The translations under genes and the position numbers were made by a program. Below the pieces are notes generated by a model. It ran no database searches. It was not told where the DNA came from and saw only the letters and a list, made by a program, of their open reading frames with translations. Below are positions 1-6,675 of a stretch of DNA of 6,675 nt, in pieces. Within the stretch, counting starts at the first letter, position 1; every line of letters starts with the position of its first letter. Origin of the DNA: an uncultured Woeseiaceae bacterium (GTDB taxonomy: Bacteria; Pseudomonadota; Gammaproteobacteria; Woeseiales; Woeseiaceae); NCBI GenBank assembly GCA_947259435.1, contig CAMYMP010000103.1, positions 1 to 6,675 of the forward strand. The letters run 5' to 3'.

Positions 1-1260
<1,260 letters not shown>

Positions 1261-1357
1261 TGCGCATCCAGTTGTCGAAAAAAGACGGAGATAGTGTAGT
1301 TTACTTAACGACGTCGCTCCGACGCGAATCCTCTAATTCTGGTAGCATCAAGTCATC
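1261..1357. promoter_or_regulatory. Divergent intergenic region with inverted repeats
   Basis: This 97-bp spacer separates the start of the beta-oxidation gene (leftward) from the AraC remnant (rightward) and is more AT-rich than its surroundings. It must hold the promoter of the leftward gene unless that gene is read from further upstream, but I cannot fix -35 and -10 boxes with confidence; TACACT on the minus strand (about 1292-1297) is only a candidate -10. CGACG/CGTCG motifs recur: CGACGTCG (1309-1316) is a perfect 8-bp palindrome, and CGTCG-CTC-CGACG (1312-1324) is an inverted repeat that overlaps it. These could be an operator. No known FadR or PsrA consensus site was recognised. Confidence 0.4.
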
Positions 1358-1640
1358 ATGTACGGCCAACTCATCGAACAGGCGGAGAAGTACCTCAAGT
1401 CGCTGTATGTGCAGGATAACTACGCCGCGCAGCTAAAGCGCAAACTGGCGGAATTGCTCGCTGCGGGTGAGGCCAGCGCCGATGATGCCTGCCGGGCGCT
1501 GAAACTCAGCCGCCGCGGTCGCGATGTTGCTCGGCTACTCGAGCATCAGCTCGTTCACGACGGCATTCAAGTCCTGGTACGACATGCCGCCGGCGGAGTA
1601 CCGGCAGAAGTATCTCGCCGCATCAGTCGCGGGATCCCGC
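1358..1640 (+). pseudogene. AraC-family transcriptional regulator remnant (internal deletion and frame change)
   Basis: Two adjoining frames carry pieces of one AraC/XylS C-terminal domain. From ATG 1358 to about 1516, 53 codons match the segment leading into the first helix-turn-helix (AELLAAGEASADDACRALK, then LSRR). About 1512 onward, in the next frame, reads AVAMLLGYSSISSFTTAFKS and then WYDMPPAEYRQKY, a textbook second helix-turn-helix and the end of the family. In intact members about 41 residues separate LSRR from LLGY; here almost none remain, so roughly 110-120 bp including the first recognition helix and the linker helix are gone, in a number that changes the frame. The first frame reads on to a stop at 1717 with unrelated residues; the second stays open to 1850, antisense to the aminotransferase gene. 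The N-terminal ligand-binding domain (about 200 residues in related regulators) is also absent. It is very unlikely to regulate anything now. The right boundary is approximate. Confidence 0.75.
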
Positions 1641-1641
1641 G
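1628..1641. repeat. Perfect 14-bp palindrome between convergent genes
   Basis: CGCGGGATCCCGCG is a perfect inverted repeat lying between the last recognisable AraC codon and the stop of the leftward aminotransferase gene. As RNA it could fold into a 5-bp GC stem with a GATC loop. No T-run follows on either strand, so it does not look like a standard intrinsic terminator; it may be chance in GC-rich DNA. Confidence 0.4.
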
Positions 1642-1679
1642 CGCGTCGAGCGGACTCCAGAAATGCGGTCGATCGAAGA

Positions 1680-2978
1680 CTAGCTTGCCTTGCGCATCTC
1701 GCCCGTCAGCCGGTTGATCACGCCGCCGACCACATTGAGCGCCTCGTCCAGCAACTCTGGCTCGATGGTGAGCGGCGGCAGGAAACGGATCACGTTGCCG
1801 CGCACACCGCAGGTGAGCAGCACGACGCCTTCGTTCAGGGCTGCATCTGAAACTGATTTGGTCAGTTCCGGATCCGGGCGATCGGCATCGCCGTTGTGAA
1901 CGAATTCAATCGCGCTCATGGCGCCGTTTATACGGACATCGCCGATCGCATTATTGCTCCTCTGCAGGGCGCCCGCCCACGCACGAATCTGCTCCCCGAT
2001 CGCTTTGGCTTTTTCGCACAGCCCTTCTTCTTCGATGATATCGAGCACTGCGTGACCTGCAGCGCAGGACAGCGGTGGCCCACCATAGGTGCTGCCCACG
2101 CCGCCCGGCGGAATCGTATCCATAATCTCGGCCTTGCCGATGACACCAGACAACGGCAGGCCGCCGGCGATGCTTTTGGCCACCGGCATCAGGTCGGGTT
2201 CGATCCCCGCCTGTTCGCAGGCAAAGAGGGTTCCGGTGCGGCCGAAACCCGACTGCACCTCGTCAACGATCAGAAGGATGCCGTGCTCGTCACACACGCG
2301 CCGCAGCGACGCGAGGAAACCTGCCGGTGCGGGATAGAAACCACCTTCACCCTGCACGGGCTCGATAATAATTGCCGCCACGCGGGACGGTTCTATATCC
2401 GCCTTGAATAGCCTGTCGAGAGCATCGAGCGAGTCTTCGGCCGACACGCCGTGGTACCCGATCGGGTACGGCACGTGATAAATCTCGGGCGGGAACGGGC
2501 CGAAGCCCTGCTTGTAAGGCACCATCTTGCCCGTCAGCGCCATCGCGAGCATCGTGCGGCCGTGAAACGCTCCCGTGAACGCGATGATGCCGCTGCGTCG
2601 CGTGTGCAAGCGGGCAATTTTTGCTGCGTTTTCAACGGCTTCTGCACCAGACACGAAGAACACTGTCTTCTTGGGCGAATTGCCGGGCGCCAACTTGTTG
2701 AGACGCTCTGCGAGCCGGACGTACACGTCGTACGGTGAGACGACGAAACAGGTATGGCTAAAGCGGTCGAGCTGCTCCTTGACCGCCGCAACTACACGCG
2801 GATGATTATGTCCAACGTTGGTGACGGCAATGCCCGCGGACAGATCGATATAACGCTTGCCCTCCACGTCCCACAGTTCTGCATTTCTGGCCTTGTCGGT
2901 GAATATCTCGTGCAGCACCACGATGCCCTGCGGCGTCGCTTTGTCGCGGATCTTCAGCAACTCTTTATTTGTCGTCAT
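1680..2978 (-). CDS. gabT: 4-aminobutyrate aminotransferase (class III, PLP-dependent)
   Basis: This cytosolic enzyme moves the amino group of GABA to 2-oxoglutarate, giving succinate semialdehyde and glutamate; close relatives (DavT) act on 5-aminovalerate. The 432 residues run collinear with E. coli GabT (426 residues), and key residues fall at the same numbers: I50, phosphate-binding S110-G111-A112 in SGAEAVENAAK, R141 in FHGRT, E211 in QGEGG, D239 and V241 in VDEVQSG, the PLP Schiff-base lysine K268 in AKSIAGG, T297 and R398. I50 and E211 fit GABA-type rather than ornithine-type enzymes. Start ATG 2976-2978 follows GGAGA at 2985-2989 with about 7 nt spacing; the stop is TAG. The gene is divergent from an aldehyde dehydrogenase 82 bp away, which suggests a transaminase-dehydrogenase pair for omega-amino acid breakdown. 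It converges on the AraC remnant. Family certainty is very high; GABA versus 5-aminovalerate as main substrate cannot be told from sequence. Confidence 0.95.
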   Translation of the reverse strand: MTTNKELLKIRDKATPQGIVVLHEIFTDKARNAELWDVEGKRYIDLSAGIAVTNVGHNHPRVVAAVKEQLDRFSHTCFVVSPYDVYVRLAERLNKLAPGNSPKKTVFFVSGAEAVENAAKIARLHTRRSGIIAFTGAFHGRTMLAMALTGKMVPYKQGFGPFPPEIYHVPYPIGYHGVSAEDSLDALDRLFKADIEPSRVAAIIIEPVQGEGGFYPAPAGFLASLRRVCDEHGILLIVDEVQSGFGRTGTLFACEQAGIEPDLMPVAKSIAGGLPLSGVIGKAEIMDTIPPGGVGSTYGGPPLSCAAGHAVLDIIEEEGLCEKAKAIGEQIRAWAGALQRSNNAIGDVRINGAMSAIEFVHNGDADRPDPELTKSVSDAALNEGVVLLTCGVRGNVIRFLPPLTIEPELLDEALNVVGGVINRLTGEMRKAS

Positions 2979-3060
2979 GGTCTATCTCCAAAGCCCCTGG
3001 GGCACAGGCTACACGAGCCGATTTAGGATATCATTCGCGCCTCGCTCAGGAGGACTATTG
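2979..3060. promoter_or_regulatory. Divergent promoter region of gabT and the aldehyde dehydrogenase
   Basis: This 82-bp spacer lies between two start codons and must drive at least one of them. It contains the perfect inverted repeat GCCCC-T-GGGGC at 2993-3003, only a few bases upstream of the gabT ribosome-binding site, where a bound repressor or an mRNA hairpin could affect gabT. TATCAT at 3029-3034 resembles a rightward -10 box, but no good -35 box sits 16-18 bp before it. Both promoters therefore remain unassigned. No regulator gene adjoins this spacer. Confidence 0.5.
3048..3053 (+). promoter_or_regulatory. Strong ribosome-binding site fixing the dehydrogenase start
   Basis: AGGAGG, a full Shine-Dalgarno match, sits 7 nt before ATG 3061. 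This decides the start: the same frame stays open upstream to an ATG at 2857, but those 68 extra codons run antisense to the gabT start and show no dehydrogenase character. Confidence 0.9.
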
Positions 3061-4503
3061 ATGCGCGAAATGCTGCAATTTTACATAGACGGCAAATGGG
3101 TCGATCCCGTCTCCCCGAGTACGCTCGACGTCGTCAATCCGGCGACCGAGGAGATCTGTGGACGTATCAGTCTCGGCTCGAAAGCCGATGTCGACCTCGC
3201 CGTAGCGGCAGCGAAACGAGCGTTCGCAACGTATTCGCAAACCACGCGCACCGAGCGCATGGACTTGTTGCAATCGATACTCGATGAGTTCACCAAGCGC
3301 CACGATGATATCGCCGAAGCAATCATGGATGAGATGGGGGCGCCGTGGAGCCTGGCAAGGAACGCTCAGGCGGCCAGCGGCCCGCAACACATCAAAGCAG
3401 CGCTCAGGGCACTCAAGGATTTCGACTTCGAAGAACGCAACCGCACTACGCTGATTGTGAAAGAACCTATCGGCGTATGCGGTCTGATCACGCCGTGGAA
3501 CTGGCCGATTAACCAGATCGCGGTCAAAGTTGCGCCGGCCCTCGCGGCGGGTTGCACGATGGTATTGAAGCCTAGCGAGATCGCGCCGTTTGACGCGATG
3601 ATATTCGCCGAGGTACTCGATGCGGCAGGCGTACCAGCTGGTGTCTTCAACCTCGTCAATGGCGACGGTCCTGGTGTTGGTACTGCGCTGAGCCAGCACC
3701 CGGATGTCGACATGATGTCGTTTACTGGCTCGACCCGCGCCGGCGTTGCGGTTGCCCAGAATGCGGCCCAGTCTGTGAAACGCGTCGCTCAGGAACTGGG
3801 CGGCAAATCCGCGAACATCATACTTGCCGATGCAGACTTCGAGAAAGCGGTCAGGAGCGGCGCCGAAGACTGCTTCCAGAACACGGGGCAGTCCTGCGAT
3901 GCGCCGACGCGCATGCTGGTGCCCAAGGACCGCGTCAACGAAGCCGCGGAACTTGCGGCGTCGGTCGCGGCGGCAACCGTGGTGGGTGACCCGCGCGACG
4001 AAGGCACCGAAGTTGGTCCGCTCGTATCCGAGGCGCAGTGGAACAAAGTGCAGACGCTGATCCAGAAGGGAATCGATGAGGGAGCGACGCTCGTCGCCGG
4101 CGGAAGCGGGCGGCCAGCTGGTCTCGACAAAGGCTATTTCGCAAAGCCAACGGTTTTTGCCAACGTGAGCAACGACATGACGATCGCGCGGGAAGAGATA
4201 TTCGGCCCGGTCCTCTCGATCATTCCCTACGAAGACGACGACGACGCTGTGCGAATCGCCAATGACACACCCTATGGACTTTCGGGCTATGTTTCGTCAA
4301 CCAACATCGATCATGCCCGCAGCGTCGCCGCACGTTTGCGCACCGGAATGGTCCATATCAATGGCGCGCACCTCGATTCGGCCGCGCCTTTCGGCGGTTA
4401 CAAGCAATCGGGCAACGGCCGCGAATGGGGTGCGCATGGCATGGACGAGTATCTCGAAATCAAGTCGATCTATGGCTTCGAATCCAAAAAACAGTCTGAT
4501 TAA
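3061..4503 (+). CDS. NAD(P)-dependent aldehyde dehydrogenase, CddD-like branch
   Basis: This soluble ALDH-superfamily enzyme oxidises an aldehyde to a carboxylic acid. The 480 residues are the normal full length and all catalytic parts are present: N147 in TPWNWP, K170 and E173 in LKPSE, GST at 223-225, general base E245 in QELGGK, nucleophile C279 in GQSCDAPTR, E379 and F381 in EEIFGP, and FGGYKQSG at 444-451. E173 at the position that contacts the adenine ribose suggests NAD+ preference (inference from ALDH structures). The stretch GQSCDAPTRMLVP resembles the CddD group (6-oxolaurate dehydrogenase of Rhodococcus) rather than GabD-type succinate semialdehyde dehydrogenases, which usually have GQTCVCANR. 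It is divergent from gabT and is followed after 13 nt by a lipoprotein gene, possibly in the same transcript. A run of acidic residues, EDDDD at 391-395, is unusual but lies in a variable loop. The family is certain; the substrate is unknown, with an omega-semialdehyde plausible from context. Confidence 0.92.
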   Translation: MREMLQFYIDGKWVDPVSPSTLDVVNPATEEICGRISLGSKADVDLAVAAAKRAFATYSQTTRTERMDLLQSILDEFTKRHDDIAEAIMDEMGAPWSLARNAQAASGPQHIKAALRALKDFDFEERNRTTLIVKEPIGVCGLITPWNWPINQIAVKVAPALAAGCTMVLKPSEIAPFDAMIFAEVLDAAGVPAGVFNLVNGDGPGVGTALSQHPDVDMMSFTGSTRAGVAVAQNAAQSVKRVAQELGGKSANIILADADFEKAVRSGAEDCFQNTGQSCDAPTRMLVPKDRVNEAAELAASVAAATVVGDPRDEGTEVGPLVSEAQWNKVQTLIQKGIDEGATLVAGGSGRPAGLDKGYFAKPTVFANVSNDMTIAREEIFGPVLSIIPYEDDDDAVRIANDTPYGLSGYVSSTNIDHARSVAARLRTGMVHINGAHLDSAAPFGGYKQSGNGREWGAHGMDEYLEIKSIYGFESKKQSD

Positions 4504-4516
4504 CCGGAATTTCTGA

Positions 4517-5881
4517 ATGAAGCGTTACCTTATCCTGGCCGTTGGTATGGCTGCAGTTTGTCTCGGTGCCTGTAGCAACGAATCCAAGTTGCCCGTCGCC
4601 ACTGGCAAGGGAAACATACGCGCAATCAACGCGATCCCTTCGGCCCCTGCATTTTCGTTCCTGATCGAAGAACGACTTATACCAGGTGGGTCGGTGGAGT
4701 ACCGGGCAGCGACGGCGAATGCCAGTTACGACGACCTGGAATACACATTCAACTTTGAGGTACTGCTGGCGGGAGACACGGCTCGGACCCGCGTCGCCAG
4801 CCAGTTCCTGGACGTTGAAGCAGACAAGGATTACACGTTCGTTATAAGCGGCACGATCGCGGCCCCTGTTATTACCCTGTGGGAAGACGATTTGCGCGAA
4901 TGGGCCGGTGACGAAACTACGTTCGAAGCACGTTTCGCAAACACGGCCGCGACGCTTGGCGACGTCGACGTCTATTTTGCCGAGGCCATGGACCCGCCAA
5001 CCGCGCCAGTTGCCGGAGCGGCTACTGGCACGCTGGCATTTGGTGAAATTATGCCGGCCGCCGAATTTGCAGAAGGCGACTATATTCTGACGGTCACGCC
5101 GGCCGGCGATGAAACAACGATCCTGTTTCAGTCCGAGCCGTTTACGCCGGCAGTTCAGACCTCGATCATCCTGAGTGTGTTCGACAGTAGTCCGAATGAC
5201 CTGGCACCGGCATTCATAAGTGTCATCAGCGCGGGTAGCGGCAGCAGCGGCGCGCTCATCGACTCGAGATTTCGTCCTACCATTCGGTTCTTCCATGCTT
5301 CAATAGATTCGGGTGACGTCGACATCTACGTGGACGACCCGCTTGGTGCCGCGATCGTTTCGGACCACATGTTCCTGGCTGTGACCGGCGATATCGAGGT
5401 CCCGGCCGGCGAGCTGCCGCTCACCTATACGACAGCCGGAACTATGGGGTCGATCCTGATCGATGATGACCGGACAGTTTTCGCAGGCACTCGCAGTAAC
5501 TATTACCTCATTAAGAATGCGGCTGGTGAGGCCGCTATCGTTGCAGCCAACCTTGACCGTCGATCGGTCGAGACGTTCGCGCAACTGAGCATTATCAATA
5601 CAGCTGCAAACCACATCTCCGTGGATGTGTATATCGTCGATGCAGACGAGCTGATCGATGAGGCCTTTCCGGCCATACCGGGCCTGACGGTTGGCAGTTC
5701 GCCCGCAGCCTCGCCTTTCCCTCCTGGCAGCTATGATATTTATGTTACGCCGCTCGGCGAAAAGGATGTCATCGTCGGGCCGGTGCGGCTCGACGCTGCG
5801 GCCGGCGATGTCATCGAAACCGTCATCTACGACAACGTCGAGCCGGCGATCGCTGATCTTGTGTTTATTCCACCGACTTAG
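4517..5881 (+). CDS. DUF4397-repeat lipoprotein
   Basis: This is a predicted exported lipoprotein of unknown function. MKR and a hydrophobic stretch (4-18) lead to the lipobox LGAC with the lipidated Cys at C19; Ser at +2 predicts outer-membrane sorting in a Gram-negative. The rest is beta-rich, acidic and without transmembrane segments. Four similar units can be seen: about 32-125 (GNIRAINAIPSAPAFSF), 136-235 (FEARFANTAATLGDVDVYF), 254-345 (PTIRFFHASIDSGDVDIYV) and 354-454 (AQLSIINTAANHISVDVYI). Each has an R/S-h-x-N/H start, and units 2-4 have a VD-h-Y strand and a later segment such as YILTVTPAG or YDIYVTPLG. This layout is typical of DUF4397 beta-sandwich repeats. Unit 1 is the most diverged. 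ATG 4517 has only a weak GGAA upstream (4506-4509), so translation may depend on coupling with the dehydrogenase that ends 13 nt earlier. The stop codon overlaps that of the convergent ACR3 gene. No enzymatic motif was found; a surface-binding or structural role is a guess. Confidence 0.85.
   Translation: MKRYLILAVGMAAVCLGACSNESKLPVATGKGNIRAINAIPSAPAFSFLIEERLIPGGSVEYRAATANASYDDLEYTFNFEVLLAGDTARTRVASQFLDVEADKDYTFVISGTIAAPVITLWEDDLREWAGDETTFEARFANTAATLGDVDVYFAEAMDPPTAPVAGAATGTLAFGEIMPAAEFAEGDYILTVTPAGDETTILFQSEPFTPAVQTSIILSVFDSSPNDLAPAFISVISAGSGSSGALIDSRFRPTIRFFHASIDSGDVDIYVDDPLGAAIVSDHMFLAVTGDIEVPAGELPLTYTTAGTMGSILIDDDRTVFAGTRSNYYLIKNAAGEAAIVAANLDRRSVETFAQLSIINTAANHISVDVYIVDADELIDEAFPAIPGLTVGSSPAASPFPPGSYDIYVTPLGEKDVIVGPVRLDAAAGDVIETVIYDNVEPAIADLVFIPPT
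5878..5881. other. Overlapping convergent stop codons
   Basis: The four bases TTAG hold the TAG stop of the rightward lipoprotein gene (5879-5881) and, on the other strand, the TAA stop of the leftward ACR3 gene (5878-5880). No intergenic terminator can exist here, so each transcript probably runs antisense into the other gene's 3' end. Confidence 0.9.
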
Positions 5882-6675
5882 TTTCGGAGTTCCAGCGGGA
5901 CCGCGTCGGGGCAACACTCGCTGTAAGTGGCAATACCACCGCGCCGCTCGTACCAATCTCGTGAGTTATTCACGACGCGGACGGCAGCCAGCATGACCGG
6001 AACTTCGATCAGGACCCCCACGACGGTGGCCAGCGCCGCCCCCGATTCGAATCCGAATAGTGCGATAGCCGTGGCGACGGCCAGCTCAAAGAAATTACTC
6101 GCACCGATCAGGGCTGACGGTCCCGCGACACAATGTGGTGAACGCAACTGGCGATTGAGCAGATACGCCAGCCCGGAATTGAAAAACACCTGAATCAGGA
6201 TCGGCACCGCCAGCAGCGCGATGATTGCCGGCGCCGCGATGATTTGTTTGCCCTGAAAGCCGAAAAGCAGTATCAACGTCACGAGTAGTGCAGCGAGAGA
6301 GATCGGGCCGAGCCGGGCAATGACTCGTTGCAGCTGAGCCCGGCCGTTCTGACGCCGCAACAGATGCCGCCGCCAAAGGCCCGCAATAATCAGCGGTACC
6401 ACGATGTAGAGTACTACCGACAGCAGCAGCGTGTCCCAGGGAACGATAATGGACGACAGTCCGAGCAGCAGCGCAACGATTGGCGCGAACGCGAATACCA
6501 TGATGACGTCGTTCAGTGCCACTTGCGACAGCGTAAAGTGCGGCTCGCCGCGCATCAGATGGCTCCAGACGAAAACCATCGCAGTGCACGGCGCCGCGGC
6601 AAGAATAACCAGCCCGGCAATGTATGAATCTATCTGTGCGGTGGGCAGGTAGTCGCGAAACAGATAGCCGATGAA
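5878..6675 (-). CDS. arsB (acr3): ACR3-family arsenite efflux permease, partial (C-terminal part)
   Basis: This inner-membrane transporter exports arsenite using the proton-motive force. The frame is open to the right edge, so 265 residues are visible out of about 340-360 and the first two or three membrane segments are missing. The conserved Cys in APCTAMVFVWS (C30 of the visible part) is the ACR3 signature thiol needed for arsenite transport. Hydrophobic segments lie at about 17-36, 53-73, 82-100, 122-140, 145-165, 192-209 and 214-235. Other family blocks are ALNDVIMVFAFAPIVALLLG, PILIQVFFNSGLAYLLNR, and SALIGASNFFELAVA with its conserved Glu. The usual C-terminal block RVVNNSRDWYER is followed by about 20 extra residues with a Cys pair (254-255). 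An internal Met (codon at 6577-6579) is not the start. No arsR or arsC is in view; they may lie beyond the right edge. Bile-acid:sodium symporter superfamily relatives are excluded by the ACR3-specific blocks. Confidence 0.95.
   Translation of the reverse strand, partial: FIGYLFRDYLPTAQIDSYIAGLVILAAAPCTAMVFVWSHLMRGEPHFTLSQVALNDVIMVFAFAPIVALLLGLSSIIVPWDTLLLSVVLYIVVPLIIAGLWRRHLLRRQNGRAQLQRVIARLGPISLAALLVTLILLFGFQGKQIIAAPAIIALLAVPILIQVFFNSGLAYLLNRQLRSPHCVAGPSALIGASNFFELAVATAIALFGFESGAALATVVGVLIEVPVMLAAVRVVNNSRDWYERRGGIATYSECCPDAVPLELRN

Noticed and set aside
1628..1641. Rho-independent terminator for gabT
   Set aside because: The stem is only about 5 bp around the loop and no T-run follows on either strand.
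1358..1850. Intact small regulator made by programmed frameshifting
   Set aside because: No slippery heptamer is visible at the junction, and a frameshift alone cannot restore the missing linker helix and first recognition helix.
1896..2411. 171-codon plus-strand open frame opposite gabT
   Set aside because: It is low in recognisable character and antisense to the PLP-binding core of gabT.
2857..3060. Upstream in-frame start giving a 548-residue dehydrogenase
   Set aside because: The added residues overlap gabT antisense, do not resemble ALDH N-termini, and ATG 3061 has a full AGGAGG at ideal spacing.
3055..3699. 214-codon minus-strand open frame opposite the aldehyde dehydrogenase
   Set aside because: It is antisense to the best-conserved part of a complete dehydrogenase and resembles no family.
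4460..5296. 278-codon open frame on the minus strand opposite the lipoprotein gene
   Set aside because: It is Arg-, Cys- and His-rich, has no recognisable domain and lies wholly against a gene with a clear signal peptide and repeats; it is a codon-usage shadow.
5300..5956. 218-codon minus-strand open frame in the same antisense phase
   Set aside because: It has the same shadow composition and also overlaps the end of the ACR3 gene in another frame; no domain is seen.
5878..6579. Stand-alone 233-residue transporter starting at the internal Met
   Set aside because: The frame continues to the window edge and includes the conserved APCTA Cys just before this Met, so the true start is outside the window.

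Overview
The window looks like ordinary, GC-rich chromosomal DNA from a proteobacterium. A gammaproteobacterium is my best guess, from the style of the GabT, ACR3 and DUF4397 lipoprotein sequences; that is inference, as no marker gene is present. It holds four complete or edge-cut metabolic and transport genes, one lipoprotein gene and one broken regulator. There are no RNA genes, insertion sequences, CRISPR arrays or phage genes.

Layout, left to right: (1) 1-1260, minus strand: first 420 codons of a short bifunctional enoyl-CoA hydratase/3-hydroxyacyl-CoA dehydrogenase (beta-oxidation), running off the left edge. (2) 1261-1357: a 97-bp divergent spacer with CGACG/CGTCG inverted repeats. (3) 1358 to about 1640, plus strand: remnant of an AraC-family regulator that has lost its N-terminal domain and about 37-40 residues inside the DNA-binding domain, with a frame change. 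(4) 1680-2978, minus: complete 4-aminobutyrate (or 5-aminovalerate) aminotransferase. (5) 2979-3060: 82-bp divergent spacer with both ribosome-binding sites and an 11-bp palindrome. (6) 3061-4503, plus: complete 480-residue aldehyde dehydrogenase. (7) 4517-5881, plus: 454-residue lipoprotein with four DUF4397-like repeats, 13 nt behind the dehydrogenase. (8) 5878-6675, minus: C-terminal 265 residues of an ACR3 arsenite efflux permease, cut by the right edge; its stop codon overlaps that of the lipoprotein.

How they may work together: GabT removes the amino group from GABA or a similar omega-amino acid to give a semialdehyde, which a divergently transcribed aldehyde dehydrogenase could oxidise to the acid. 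The dehydrogenase does not carry the usual GabD signature and looks more like the CddD (oxo-fatty-acid dehydrogenase) branch, so its substrate is open. The beta-oxidation enzyme fits a general carboxylic-acid catabolism theme. The lipoprotein and ACR3 have no obvious link to it. I see no convincing new multi-gene system; the most informative oddities are the eroded AraC gene and the four-repeat lipoprotein behind the dehydrogenase.
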